Positions 14,957 through 22,781 of a stretch of DNA of 31,379 bases are shown here, piece by piece. The stretch lies in assembly GCA_964626405.1 (NCBI GenBank), contig CAZVFE010000013.1, forward strand, positions 1 to 31,379. The letters are read 5' to 3'. A model generated the notes under the pieces. That model was not told where the DNA came from. It did no database searches and was given only the letters and a program-made list of their open reading frames with translations. Position 1 is the first letter of the stretch. Every line of letters begins with the position of its first letter. This DNA is from CAZVFE01 sp964626405. Its GTDB lineage: Bacteria; Bacteroidota; Bacteroidia; Cytophagales; Spirosomataceae. The translations under genes and the position numbers were made by a program.

Positions 14957-16270
14957 ATGAAGATAAAAAATATTTTCCTTTTAATCAGCCTATTTCAAAT
15001 TAGCCTAACTGGAATTTCCCAAAATAATTTAAGTTTAGAACAAGCCATACAAATTGGCCTTGAAAATCATTACCAAATAAAAATAGCAAATGAACAAATT
15101 TCAATTGCAAAAAATAATAATAGTTTAGGGAATATTGGACTTTTACCAAATTTATCAAGTACAACAAATCAAAATAATACCATTTCCAATTTAAATCAAA
15201 GTTTTTTTGGTGGACTAAGACCTCCTTTGGTTCAATCAGGGGTTAATAATAGAAATTTGAATTCAGGATTGAATTTAAACTATACATTATTCGCAGGAAA
15301 AGGCTTCTTTTATTTAAAAAACCGATTTAAATTATTGGAAGATTTGGGAGTAAACCAATCTGAAACAACGGTAGAAAATTTTATTTCGGATATCTCCACA
15401 ACTTACTATGAGGTAATCAGAGAGGAATTAAGATTATTGAATATTAAAAAAGGCTTAGAAATATCGAATGACCGCCTAAAACTCGCAAAAGACCGCTATG
15501 ATGTAGGACAAGGATCCAAGGTAGATTATTTATCTGCACAAGTTGATTATAATGAAGATTATGCAGCAAGTCTTGCCCAAGAACAAAATTTGAAAAATAA
15601 GAAAATTGAATTAAATACCTTATTGGTAAGAAATCATTTAGAAGAATTTAAAATTGAACCTGAAATAAATTTATTATCTCCTTTAAATTTAAATGAGATA
15701 AAGGATAAAGCTTTAAGTTTGAATCCCAATTTAATCGGAGCGATTATCAACAAAAAAATAGCTGAAAACCAAATTGGAACAATTAAAAGTTCCTATTTGC
15801 CTCGGATAGATTTGACCAGTGGATATACTGGAAATTTTGTTCGAAATGGTGCTGGATTTGGTATTGAAAAAGGCTCATCCTATATTTTTAATTATGGTTT
15901 AAGGCTAACGATTCCTATTTATGATGGATCGAACCTAAAACGACAGGTAAAGAATGCTCAAATAAATTCTCATATAGCGGAATTAGAATTTGAAGATTTT
16001 AAGAATCAGCTAATTTCAGCTATTGAAAGAACCTTTACTGCCTATGAAAATGCCATTAAACTGATTGAATTAGAGGAACAAAATTATTTAATTGCCCAAC
16101 AAAATGTAGAAATAGCTTTTGAAAGATATCGTGTTGGTATGGCTACCTCATACGAATTAAGGGAGGTACAAAGAAATGCAGTTGCCGCAGAGACTCGTTT
16201 AATTGAGGCCAAATTTTCAGCCAAAAGTGCAGAAATTGAATTAATAAGATTGAGTGGAGAATTAATTTAG
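14957..16270 (+). CDS. TolC-family outer membrane efflux protein
   Basis: This is a 437-residue outer-membrane channel. A signal peptide (MKIKNIFLLISLFQISLTGIS) is followed by two repeats of the OEP fold. The LEQAIQIGLENHYQIKIANEQISIAKNN start is typical, as are the helical blocks RLKLAKDRYDVGQGSKVDYLSAQ in the first half and AFERYRVGMATSYELREVQR in the second. Length is normal. Its usual partners, a membrane-fusion protein and an RND or ABC pump, are not adjacent on the same strand; the opposing ABC exporter overlaps its 3' end by 9 bases but is transcribed separately. What it exports is unknown. Confidence 0.92.
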   Translation: MKIKNIFLLISLFQISLTGISQNNLSLEQAIQIGLENHYQIKIANEQISIAKNNNSLGNIGLLPNLSSTTNQNNTISNLNQSFFGGLRPPLVQSGVNNRNLNSGLNLNYTLFAGKGFFYLKNRFKLLEDLGVNQSETTVENFISDISTTYYEVIREELRLLNIKKGLEISNDRLKLAKDRYDVGQGSKVDYLSAQVDYNEDYAASLAQEQNLKNKKIELNTLLVRNHLEEFKIEPEINLLSPLNLNEIKDKALSLNPNLIGAIINKKIAENQIGTIKSSYLPRIDLTSGYTGNFVRNGAGFGIEKGSSYIFNYGLRLTIPIYDGSNLKRQVKNAQINSHIAELEFEDFKNQLISAIERTFTAYENAIKLIELEEQNYLIAQQNVEIAFERYRVGMATSYELREVQRNAVAAETRLIEAKFSAKSAEIELIRLSGELI

Positions 16271-18049
16271 AACTTCCTCTTCTTCTAATTGTTGCTGATA
16301 CATTTCATAGTATTTGCCCTTCTTTTTCATTAATTGGGCATGTGTACCACGGTTAATAATTTCCCCTTCATGAAGAACAAAAATTTCTTTAGCTAATTTA
16401 ATCGTAGAAACCCTATGAGAAATTAATAAAGTTGTCTTTCCTTTCATTTCTTGCTTTAAATTCTGTAGAATCGTATGTTCAGTATGTGTATCTACAGCAG
16501 AAAGACAATCATCAAGAATTAATATGGATGGATCTTTTGCCAATGCCCGTGCTATGGAAACTCGCTGTTTTTGTCCCCCAGAAAGAGTAACACCCCTTTC
16601 ACCTAATTTTACCTGATATTTCAAAGGGAATTCTTCGATATTATCATGGATATCTGCCATTTTTGAAGCACGAATCATATTTTCATCCGACATTTCCAGA
16701 TTTCCAAATTTAATATTTTCCATAATCGTGGTAGAAAACAAAAATACTTCTTGTGGGACATAACCTAAATGGTCTCTTACAAAATCAACATCCCAATCTT
16801 TTAAATTTATTCCATCCAAATAAATATTTCCTTCAGTAGGATCAAAAAATCTACCCATCAACATTGCCAAGGTAGACTTTCCAGAACCCGTTGTACCTAA
16901 TAATCCAATAGATTCACCAGCTTTTATTTCAAAACTTAAATTTTTCAAAACTAAAGTATCCGAATCGGGATAATGGAAACTAACATTTTCAAATCTCCAT
17001 TCTCCTAGAATAGGTGCAGAATAGTTTTTTTCAGATACTAGATCATTTTTATAATTCAAAAATTCATTAATTCTCTTTTGTGAGGCCGCCGCCCTTTGAA
17101 TTTGAGAGGTTGTCCATCCCAAAGCGGTTACAGGCCAAGTAAGCATGAAAACATAAAGAATAAATTCTGTAATATTTCCTATTGAAATTCTACCTGCTAA
17201 TACTTCGTTTGAACCAATATAAACCACAATTATCGTACTGAAACCAATTATTAATCCAATCAATGGAGTAAATAATGAATCAACTTTTACTAAGGAATTC
17301 GATAAAATACGATAGTTTTCAGATTCTTTTTCAAATTCAACCATCGAATTTTTTTCCCTCACGAAGGATTTGATAACACGAATACCTGAAAAATTTTCTT
17401 GGACGAAAGTTGAAATGGCAGAAACCCCTTTTTGTATTTTTTCGGATTTCACCATGATGATGGAATTCACATAATAAATACTAATGGAAAGAATTGGTAA
17501 GGGTAAAAGCACATACCACATCAATTTAGCATTAACTTCATACATCGTATATATCACCAAAATAAATATGGAAATCAAATTCATTCCATACATTAAACTT
17601 GGTCCAACATACATTCTTACCTTAGAGACATCCTCCGATATCCTTGCCATTAAATCTCCTGTTTTATTTTTACGAAAAAAGGCAATAGGTAAGGTTTGAT
17701 AATGCTGATAAATTTCATTTTTTAAATCATATTCGATATGTCTAGACATAACTATTAAAGTTTGTCTTACCAAAAACAAGAAAATTCCCTTAATAAAAGC
17801 CATGGCTACAATAAGAGAACCATAAAAAAATAGGATGCTAGCGAATATTTCGTAAAAGCCTAATTGAAATTCTGTACTTTTAAAAAGAAAATAAACTGAA
17901 ATAGTGGAGGTCACTAAATCTAATGCATATCGAACAATTTGTGCTGGAAAAACCCCAAAAAAATTGGAGACGAAGGAAAATAATATTCCAAGGAATAATA
18001 ATCCTTTATATTTCCAGAAGTATTTATTTAAGTGACCTAGGGCTTTCAT
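16262..18049 (-). CDS. ABC exporter, fused membrane and ATPase domains (MsbA/BmrA type)
   Basis: This is a 595-residue half-transporter: six membrane helices (about 15-320) and a nucleotide-binding domain (350-590). In the ATPase, Walker A is GTTGSGKS (385-392), the Q-loop Gln is 433, the signature is LSGGQ (489-493), Walker B ends at Asp513 and the H-loop is in LLISHR. The residue after Walker B is Asp514 (LDDCLSAVD), where an active exporter usually has Glu. The same change marks the degenerate site of heterodimeric exporters such as BmrC and is known in ABCC proteins. A partner half is not in the window. Substrate is unknown; lipid or drug export is typical of the family. Its start is divergent from nusB. 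Confidence 0.9.
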   Translation of the reverse strand: MKALGHLNKYFWKYKGLLFLGILFSFVSNFFGVFPAQIVRYALDLVTSTISVYFLFKSTEFQLGFYEIFASILFFYGSLIVAMAFIKGIFLFLVRQTLIVMSRHIEYDLKNEIYQHYQTLPIAFFRKNKTGDLMARISEDVSKVRMYVGPSLMYGMNLISIFILVIYTMYEVNAKLMWYVLLPLPILSISIYYVNSIIMVKSEKIQKGVSAISTFVQENFSGIRVIKSFVREKNSMVEFEKESENYRILSNSLVKVDSLFTPLIGLIIGFSTIIVVYIGSNEVLAGRISIGNITEFILYVFMLTWPVTALGWTTSQIQRAAASQKRINEFLNYKNDLVSEKNYSAPILGEWRFENVSFHYPDSDTLVLKNLSFEIKAGESIGLLGTTGSGKSTLAMLMGRFFDPTEGNIYLDGINLKDWDVDFVRDHLGYVPQEVFLFSTTIMENIKFGNLEMSDENMIRASKMADIHDNIEEFPLKYQVKLGERGVTLSGGQKQRVSIARALAKDPSILILDDCLSAVDTHTEHTILQNLKQEMKGKTTLLISHRVSTIKLAKEIFVLHEGEIINRGTHAQLMKKKGKYYEMYQQQLEEEEVLN

Positions 18050-18066
18050 AAAATGATTTATTAATA

Positions 18067-18074
18067 CAAATATA
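18067..18074 (-). promoter_or_regulatory. Candidate -7 element for the ABC exporter
   Basis: On the minus strand this reads TATATTTG, matching TAnnTTTG, with 17 bases to the exporter ATG. No -33 TTG at the usual spacing. Confidence 0.4.
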
Positions 18075-18095
18075 GGGTATTTATAAATTATATGT

Positions 18096-18103
18096 TAATT
18101 TTG
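18096..18103 (+). promoter_or_regulatory. Candidate -7 element for the nusB operon
   Basis: TAATTTTG matches TAnnTTTG and lies 25 bases before the nusB ATG. It is back to back with the exporter element at 18067-18074, so the two transcripts would not overlap. No -33 TTG found. Confidence 0.4.
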
Positions 18104-18128
18104 TAAAAACAACGGTCTTTTATTTTTA

Positions 18129-19277
18129 ATGATTAACAGAAGAATACTTCGAATCAAGGCATTTCAGCAACTTTATGCATACCTTATTAAAGAGAATGCC
18201 TTAGAAACACTCAGTTTCGACAAATTAAACACCTATTTCCTTCCTGATTTAAGTTTAATGGAGCCTAAGGAGAGTCAAATTGAAAAATTAGACCCTCTAA
18301 AAAAACAAGCTCAAGAATTATTAAAAGCTTATTTTTCAGGAGAAAACCCATCCGGAGGAAATGAAAAACTAGTCAATACAGCCTATTTAGAATCCAAAAA
18401 ATATTTTGAATCTGAAAGATTAGAAATCGTAAAAAAAGGAAAAAAAGATTTATTAGAAGATATCAATAATATCTATAAGTTTTATCTGAAAGCTTTATTT
18501 TTACTTGAAAAAATCACGAATTTAGGGATTTGGGATGAAAATAGAAGGTTATTGGAGAGTAGTGTTAAAACATCCAAGTTCAAGGAAAATAAACTTTTAG
18601 AGGTATTTAAAAACTGGAAGGAATTACACCAAATCTTTGAAGAATATCAAATTGGTTTAACAGAGGAAGAGGAGGTCATTCTTAGAAATATCTTTGTAAA
18701 GGAAATCGTTAAGGATGAAAATATCATTGAATATTTAAGTATAGCTGGAGAAAATCTTGAAAAGGATATCAAAATCGTAGATTATATTTTTAGAAAATTT
18801 ATTATGAGTTCTGAAAAAATGACTACTTATTTTGAAGAAAAAGATTTAAATTGGAATATAAATAGGGAAATCGTAAAGAATTTAGGAATAAAAACCTTTA
18901 AAATATCCAATTTAGAAGATTTAGAAATTCAAAAGATTGGGGTGCAATGGGAGGAGGACAAAGAATTTTTCCTAGAACTTTATGAAAAAGCAATTGAAGA
19001 AAAGGAGGAAAATCAAAAAGAGATTTCTCAATACTTAAAAAATTGGGATTTAGAAAGATTAGCTCTAATTGATTCAATTATTATTGAAACAGCATTGACT
19101 GAAATGGTTAATTTCCCAAGCATTCCGGTAAAAGTTACCATGAATGAATACATAGAAATGACAAAAAAATATTCTACTCCAAAATCCAGCAATTTTGTGA
19201 ATGGAATTTTAGATTCAATTTCTAATAAATGGATAGCAGAAAGAAAAATTAGAAAATCTGCTAGGGGAATGGTTTAA
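18129..19277 (+). CDS. nusB: Transcription antitermination factor NusB, enlarged form
   Basis: NusB binds boxA RNA with ribosomal protein S10 and prevents early termination in rRNA operons. The true NusB domain is recognisable at both ends: RRILRIKAFQQLYAYL (4-19) and a C-terminal part from about 300 with LKNWDLERLALIDSIIIETALTEM, SIPVKVTMNEYIEM and NFVNGILDSI. Between them lies a long, charged, mostly helical insertion, so the protein is 382 residues against about 140 in E. coli. Enlarged NusB proteins are common in Bacteroidota, so this is not a fusion artefact. It leads the nusB - ytxH - DUF1573 - yajC - coaE operon and has its own candidate promoter. Confidence 0.93.
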   Translation: MINRRILRIKAFQQLYAYLIKENALETLSFDKLNTYFLPDLSLMEPKESQIEKLDPLKKQAQELLKAYFSGENPSGGNEKLVNTAYLESKKYFESERLEIVKKGKKDLLEDINNIYKFYLKALFLLEKITNLGIWDENRRLLESSVKTSKFKENKLLEVFKNWKELHQIFEEYQIGLTEEEEVILRNIFVKEIVKDENIIEYLSIAGENLEKDIKIVDYIFRKFIMSSEKMTTYFEEKDLNWNINREIVKNLGIKTFKISNLEDLEIQKIGVQWEEDKEFFLELYEKAIEEKEENQKEISQYLKNWDLERLALIDSIIIETALTEMVNFPSIPVKVTMNEYIEMTKKYSTPKSSNFVNGILDSISNKWIAERKIRKSARGMV

Positions 19278-19315
19278 GAATTTTAGATTAAAATTAGAAT
19301 TAAGAATATATAAAA

Positions 19316-19618
19316 ATGAATAGATCTTCTAAAACAGCATTGGCATTTTTATTGGGAGCTACAGCAGGTGCAGTTGCCGGAATATTATTTGCCCCAGATA
19401 CAGGTGAAAACACCAGAAGTAAATTATATTATCGTCTGAATAAATATCGTGGACAACTTTCTGAATTAATTGATAATTTAGTTGAGGGCAAGGAAATTCC
19501 TGAGGCCCTAGTAAATTCTGAAAGCGACAAAGTAGTTGAGGAAACGAAATTAAAGGCCGAAAAATTACTAAAGGACGTTGAATCCATGATGGCTCAAATC
19601 AAAACCAAAGATGCATAA
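19316..19618 (+). CDS. YtxH-domain small membrane-anchored protein
   Basis: This 100-residue protein has one N-terminal membrane segment, ALAFLLGATAGAVAGILFAP (residues 8-27), rich in Gly/Ala. It continues with DTGENTRSKL, the standard YtxH (gas-vesicle-like, DUF948-associated) signature, and ends in a helical charged tail (about 60-98). YtxH proteins are linked to envelope or general stress in Firmicutes, but no precise biochemical role is known. It sits 38 bases after nusB. Its stop overlaps the DUF1573 start by 8 bases (ATGCATAA), so the two are coupled. Confidence 0.88.
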   Translation: MNRSSKTALAFLLGATAGAVAGILFAPDTGENTRSKLYYRLNKYRGQLSELIDNLVEGKEIPEALVNSESDKVVEETKLKAEKLLKDVESMMAQIKTKDA

Positions 19619-20063
19619 AGTAAAAGGAATTTTGCTGATAGTTTTAAGTCTAGGATTGATCAATATTTCCTGTGAAAACAAACAGAAAGATGAATTATCC
19701 TTTACTGAAAAAAACATCCCTGCAGATTTGAGACCAAGCAATGAGCAAAGACCTATTATAAAATTTAATAATTCCAAAGTATATTTTGGAAATATCGTAG
19801 AAGGAGATACCCTGAGATATACTTATAAATTTGAAAATACAGGAAATCTTCCCTTAAAAATTGTATCTGTAAATGCCTCATGCGGCTGTACAACTCCAGA
19901 ATGGACAAAAGAAATTGTAGAACCCGGAGAAAAAGGATATATTAGAATAAATTTTGATAGCCATGGAAGAGTAGGATTAAATTCAAAATCTGTGACAGTT
20001 TATGCAAATACCCTACCAATGGACAATCAAGTTAGTTTTAGAGTTAATGTAATGGAAAAATAA
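19611..20063 (+). CDS. DUF1573 lipoprotein
   Basis: This is a 150-residue exported protein with a signal peptide and a probable acylated Cys21 (NISC; the Asn at -3 is not a canonical lipobox). The single domain is DUF1573, an immunoglobulin-like fold recognised by VYFGNIVEGDTLRYTYKFEN, GNLPLKIVSVNASCGCTTPEW with its CGC motif, and VEPGEKGYIRINFDS. Length fits the short, one-domain members of Bacteroidota. Its function is unknown; the conserved position beside yajC suggests a link to secretion or envelope assembly, by context only. It starts 8 bases inside the ytxH gene. Confidence 0.9.
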   Translation: MHKVKGILLIVLSLGLINISCENKQKDELSFTEKNIPADLRPSNEQRPIIKFNNSKVYFGNIVEGDTLRYTYKFENTGNLPLKIVSVNASCGCTTPEWTKEIVEPGEKGYIRINFDSHGRVGLNSKSVTVYANTLPMDNQVSFRVNVMEK

Positions 20064-20079
20064 TTAAACAATAAATAAA

Positions 20080-20382
20080 ATGGCAGCAGTATTATTACAG
20101 ATGAGTCCACAAGTTACCCAAATGGTCCTTTTAGGAGGAATTTTTGTGGTATTCTATTTTTTTATGATTCGTCCACAGCAAAAAAAGCAAAAAGAAACAA
20201 AAAGGTTCATTGAAGAATTAAAAGCCGGAGATAAGGTTGTAACAATTGGAGGAGTACACGGCACGGTAGTTACAGTTAGAGAAAAGACCTTATTAGTGGA
20301 AGTAGATTCTTCAAAAGGGGTAAGAATGGTATTTGAAAAATCAGCAATCTCAAAAGACGCTTCTGCAAAAATTGAAGAATAA
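20080..20382 (+). CDS. yajC: Preprotein translocase subunit YajC
   Basis: YajC is a small accessory subunit associated with the SecDF-YajC complex in the inner membrane. The 100-residue protein has one membrane helix (about 14-29, MVLLGGIFVVFYFFMI) followed at once by the family's hallmark RPQQKKQKE and the AGDKVVTIGGVHGTV block. Length is normal. It follows the DUF1573 gene by 16 bases with an A-rich, SD-less leader. Its stop overlaps the coaE start by one base (TAATG). Confidence 0.95.
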   Translation: MAAVLLQMSPQVTQMVLLGGIFVVFYFFMIRPQQKKQKETKRFIEELKAGDKVVTIGGVHGTVVTVREKTLLVEVDSSKGVRMVFEKSAISKDASAKIEE

Positions 20383-20990
20383 TGAAAAATAGACCAATTG
20401 CTTACGGGATAATTGGTGGAATAGGATCCGGCAAATCGGTGGTTTGTCGGATTTTTTCTATTTTAGGAGTTCCTGTTTTTGATTCTGATAAGGAAGCAAA
20501 GCAATTGATTCAATTTAATGCAGAGGTAAAGAATGCCCTCATTGATCTATTAGGAAAGGAAATATATGATTTCCAAGGGAATTATCTTACAGAAATTGTA
20601 AAACAAAAAATTAATGAGGACAATCAATTATTGACAAAAATCAATCAAATTGTTCATCCCGCAGTTCGATTTGCCGCGGAAGATTTTTTCAATAAAAACC
20701 AAAATTCTAGCCTAACACTTTACGAATCAGCGCTCATTCATAAAAATAATAAACCAGATTTTATTCAAGGATTAATAGCCGTAAAAACACCCTTGTCTGA
20801 ACGTTTAGAATATTTAAAAAAGCGAAATAAATGGGATGAAGAAACGATTCAAATCTGGATAAAAAGGCAATTATCGGAAGAATTTTATTTGGATGGAGCA
20901 GATTATATCATTGAAAATTCAAAAAACAACTTCCTAATTCCTCAATGCCTAAATATTTATCAAATATTAGGAGGAAAAAATTTCAAATAA
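20382..20990 (+). CDS. coaE: Dephospho-CoA kinase
   Basis: CoaE phosphorylates the 3' hydroxyl of dephospho-CoA, the last step of coenzyme A synthesis. The 202-residue protein has the P-loop GGIGSGKS (12-19), the DSDKEAKQL motif that holds the catalytic Asp and dephospho-CoA contacts, and the IVHPAVR motif, all in the expected order. Length is normal. It is the last gene of the nusB operon, coupled to yajC by the one-base overlap. dnaX starts 46 bases later with its own candidate promoter. Confidence 0.95.
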   Translation: MKNRPIAYGIIGGIGSGKSVVCRIFSILGVPVFDSDKEAKQLIQFNAEVKNALIDLLGKEIYDFQGNYLTEIVKQKINEDNQLLTKINQIVHPAVRFAAEDFFNKNQNSSLTLYESALIHKNNKPDFIQGLIAVKTPLSERLEYLKKRNKWDEETIQIWIKRQLSEEFYLDGADYIIENSKNNFLIPQCLNIYQILGGKNFK

Positions 20991-21007
20991 GACCCTTCTA
21001 CTTTTGT

Positions 21008-21015
21008 TAATTTTG
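21008..21015 (+). promoter_or_regulatory. Candidate -7 element for dnaX
   Basis: TAATTTTG matches TAnnTTTG and leaves 21 bases before the dnaX ATG. No -33 TTG at the usual spacing, so readthrough from coaE may also contribute. Confidence 0.4.
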
Positions 21016-21036
21016 CTATAAAGATTAAATTGCAGT

Positions 21037-22182
21037 ATGGAAAATTTTATTGTTTCAGCTAGAAAATATCGTCCAGCCACCTTTGATACAGTAATTGGTC
21101 AGGAACATATCACAATAACCCTAAAAAATGCTATTAAAACCAATCATTTGGCCCAGGCATTTTTATTTTGTGGATCCAGAGGAGTGGGGAAAACAACTTG
21201 TGCTAGAATTTTAGCTAAAACAATCAATTGTGAAAATATTCAAGAAAATGGTGAAGCCTGTGGTGAATGTAATTCTTGTAAAACATTTTCAACAAATTCC
21301 TCCTTCAATATTCATGAATTAGATGCTGCTTCCAATAATTCGGTTGAGGATATAAGAAATCTTATTGAACAGGTTCGCTACCCTCCTTCCGGTGGAAAAT
21401 ATAAAATCTATATCATAGATGAGGTTCACATGCTTTCATCAGCTGCATTTAATGCTTTTTTAAAAACATTAGAAGAACCTCCCTCCTATGCAATATTCAT
21501 TCTTGCAACTACTGAAAAACAAAAAATAATTCCGACTATCCTCTCTAGATGTCAAATCTTTGATTTTAATCGAATTAAATGGCAAGATATGGCAGCTCAT
21601 TTGCAAAAAATTGCAATACAAGAAAAAATTGATGCTGAAAAAGAAGCATTAGAATTAATTGCCATTAAATCAGATGGAGGATTAAGAGATGCCTTATCTA
21701 TGTTTGATTTAAATGTGACTTTTTCAACAGACAATAAATTATTGTATGCCGATGTATTGAAAAATTTACATATTCTTGATAGCGATTATTATTTTCAATT
21801 CACCGATTTTTTCAGCCAAAACAACCATAGTGGCGCATTAATCCTATTCGATGAAATCATTCAAAAAGGCTTTGATGGGCATTATTTCATAGCTGGTTTA
21901 TTAGAGCATATGAGAAATTTATTATATGCTAAAAATCCGAATACAGTAGCTCTTTTAGAAATGAGTGAGGATTCAAAAGGACAATTTATTGAAAAGGCTA
22001 AAGGGATAAGTCAATCCTTCCTTTTAACTTCCATGAATATTTTAGCACAAACTGATTCTGCGTATAAATCTGCAAAAAACACAAGATTACATGTAGAACT
22101 TGCCTTGTTGAAATTATCTCATTTAAATGCAGTGTATAAAATCCCTGCAACTGTACAGGAGGACAGTTCCGAAAAAAAGTAG
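21037..22182 (+). CDS. dnaX: DNA polymerase III gamma-like subunit, unshifted dnaX product
   Basis: Frame 0 ends at TAG (22180-22182), immediately after AAG of the slippery heptamer, giving 381 residues. This includes the ATPase domains I-II and the oligomerising domain III and stops just where the linker should begin. That is the content of a gamma subunit: able to form the clamp loader, unable to tether polymerase or helicase. In E. coli, gamma is the shifted product and tau the unshifted one; here it is reversed. The gene starts at ATG with an SD-less leader, follows coaE, and abuts the opposing proA gene with no spacer. Confidence 0.82.
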   Translation: MENFIVSARKYRPATFDTVIGQEHITITLKNAIKTNHLAQAFLFCGSRGVGKTTCARILAKTINCENIQENGEACGECNSCKTFSTNSSFNIHELDAASNNSVEDIRNLIEQVRYPPSGGKYKIYIIDEVHMLSSAAFNAFLKTLEEPPSYAIFILATTEKQKIIPTILSRCQIFDFNRIKWQDMAAHLQKIAIQEKIDAEKEALELIAIKSDGGLRDALSMFDLNVTFSTDNKLLYADVLKNLHILDSDYYFQFTDFFSQNNHSGALILFDEIIQKGFDGHYFIAGLLEHMRNLLYAKNPNTVALLEMSEDSKGQFIEKAKGISQSFLLTSMNILAQTDSAYKSAKNTRLHVELALLKLSHLNAVYKIPATVQEDSSEKK

Positions 22183-22781
22183 AGGCAACCCTTGAGGTTG
22201 CACCACCGGTTCCTAGCCCTAAACCAGAAGAAAAAAATCCTGAGCCAAAAATTGAAGCTATTCAGGAGAGTAAATTGGTAGAGGAAGCTCCTACGGCTAG
22301 TTCTACTAAGTCTGCACCTATATCTAATAATTTAAGGAGTACAAAGTCTTTGTTTGCTCCTAAAGAAAAGAATGTAAAGGAGATTGATCATGATCAACCA
22401 AAGGATGAAAATCCATTTAATGAAGCTGATTTAAAAGTTTATTGGAATAAAATCGCTGAGAAATTCCAAAAAAATCATGATATAAATAAATATGTTTTGA
22501 TGAACAGAGAATGGAATTTGGAAGAGAATACGATTCATTTATCTTTGGAATCAGAAGTTCAGAAAAACCAATTCAATGAATCCATTCGTTATGATTTATT
22601 GGAAAATATCCGAAATCACTTTAAAAATCATTTAATTGACATTCAAATAGAAGTAGAAAAATTCGAAGAAAATAGTTCCAATAATTTATATACTCAATCA
22701 GATAAAATGGATTATTTGATTGAGCAATATCCTGTTCTTTCAGAATTTAAGAAAAAGTTTGGATTAGATCCAGATTATTGA
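21037..22781 (+). CDS. dnaX: DNA polymerase III tau subunit, made by -1 frameshift
   Basis: This is the full DnaX product, read from 21037 to 22179 and then in the -1 frame from 22179 to 22781: 381 + 200 = 581 residues. Tau is the clamp-loader ATPase that also binds the polymerase and helicase. The N-terminal part has Walker A GSRGVGKT (46-53), the zinc cysteines 65, 75, 78 and 81, Walker B IIDEVH (126-131) and SRC (170-172). After the shift the protein reads VEATLEVAPPVPSPKPEEK, a Pro/Glu/Lys-rich linker typical of DnaX, then a C-terminal domain (ADLKVYWNKIAEKF through KKFGLDPDY). The tail is in a different frame from the ATPase, with no credible start of its own. An indel in the A7 run is the alternative explanation. 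Confidence 0.8.
22157..22201 (+). promoter_or_regulatory. Programmed -1 frameshift signal in dnaX
   Basis: Three elements are present. AGGAGG lies at 22157-22162. Ten bases later comes the heptamer A AAA AAG (22173-22179) in frame with dnaX, followed at once by TAG. Five bases after the heptamer, a perfect 6-bp stem GCAACC/GGTTGC (22185-22190 with 22196-22201) closes a 5-base loop. The E. coli dnaX signal has the same heptamer, an SD-like element about 10 nt upstream and a hairpin starting about 6 nt downstream; its stem is longer. AGGAGG also occurs elsewhere in coding sequence here, so its spacing, not its presence, carries the weight. Confidence 0.75.

Noticed and set aside
21037..22182. 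dnaX as a broken pseudogene
   Set aside because: dnaX is essential, all ATPase motifs are intact, and the break falls on the classic heptamer with SD-like element and stem. A sequencing error remains possible and is stated as the main alternative.
22183..22781. A separate gene (about 168 residues from a TTG at 22275) downstream of dnaX
   Set aside because: The frame is open without a stop back to 22179, reads as a DnaX linker, and has no ATG or plausible leader. It is better explained as the -1 continuation of dnaX.
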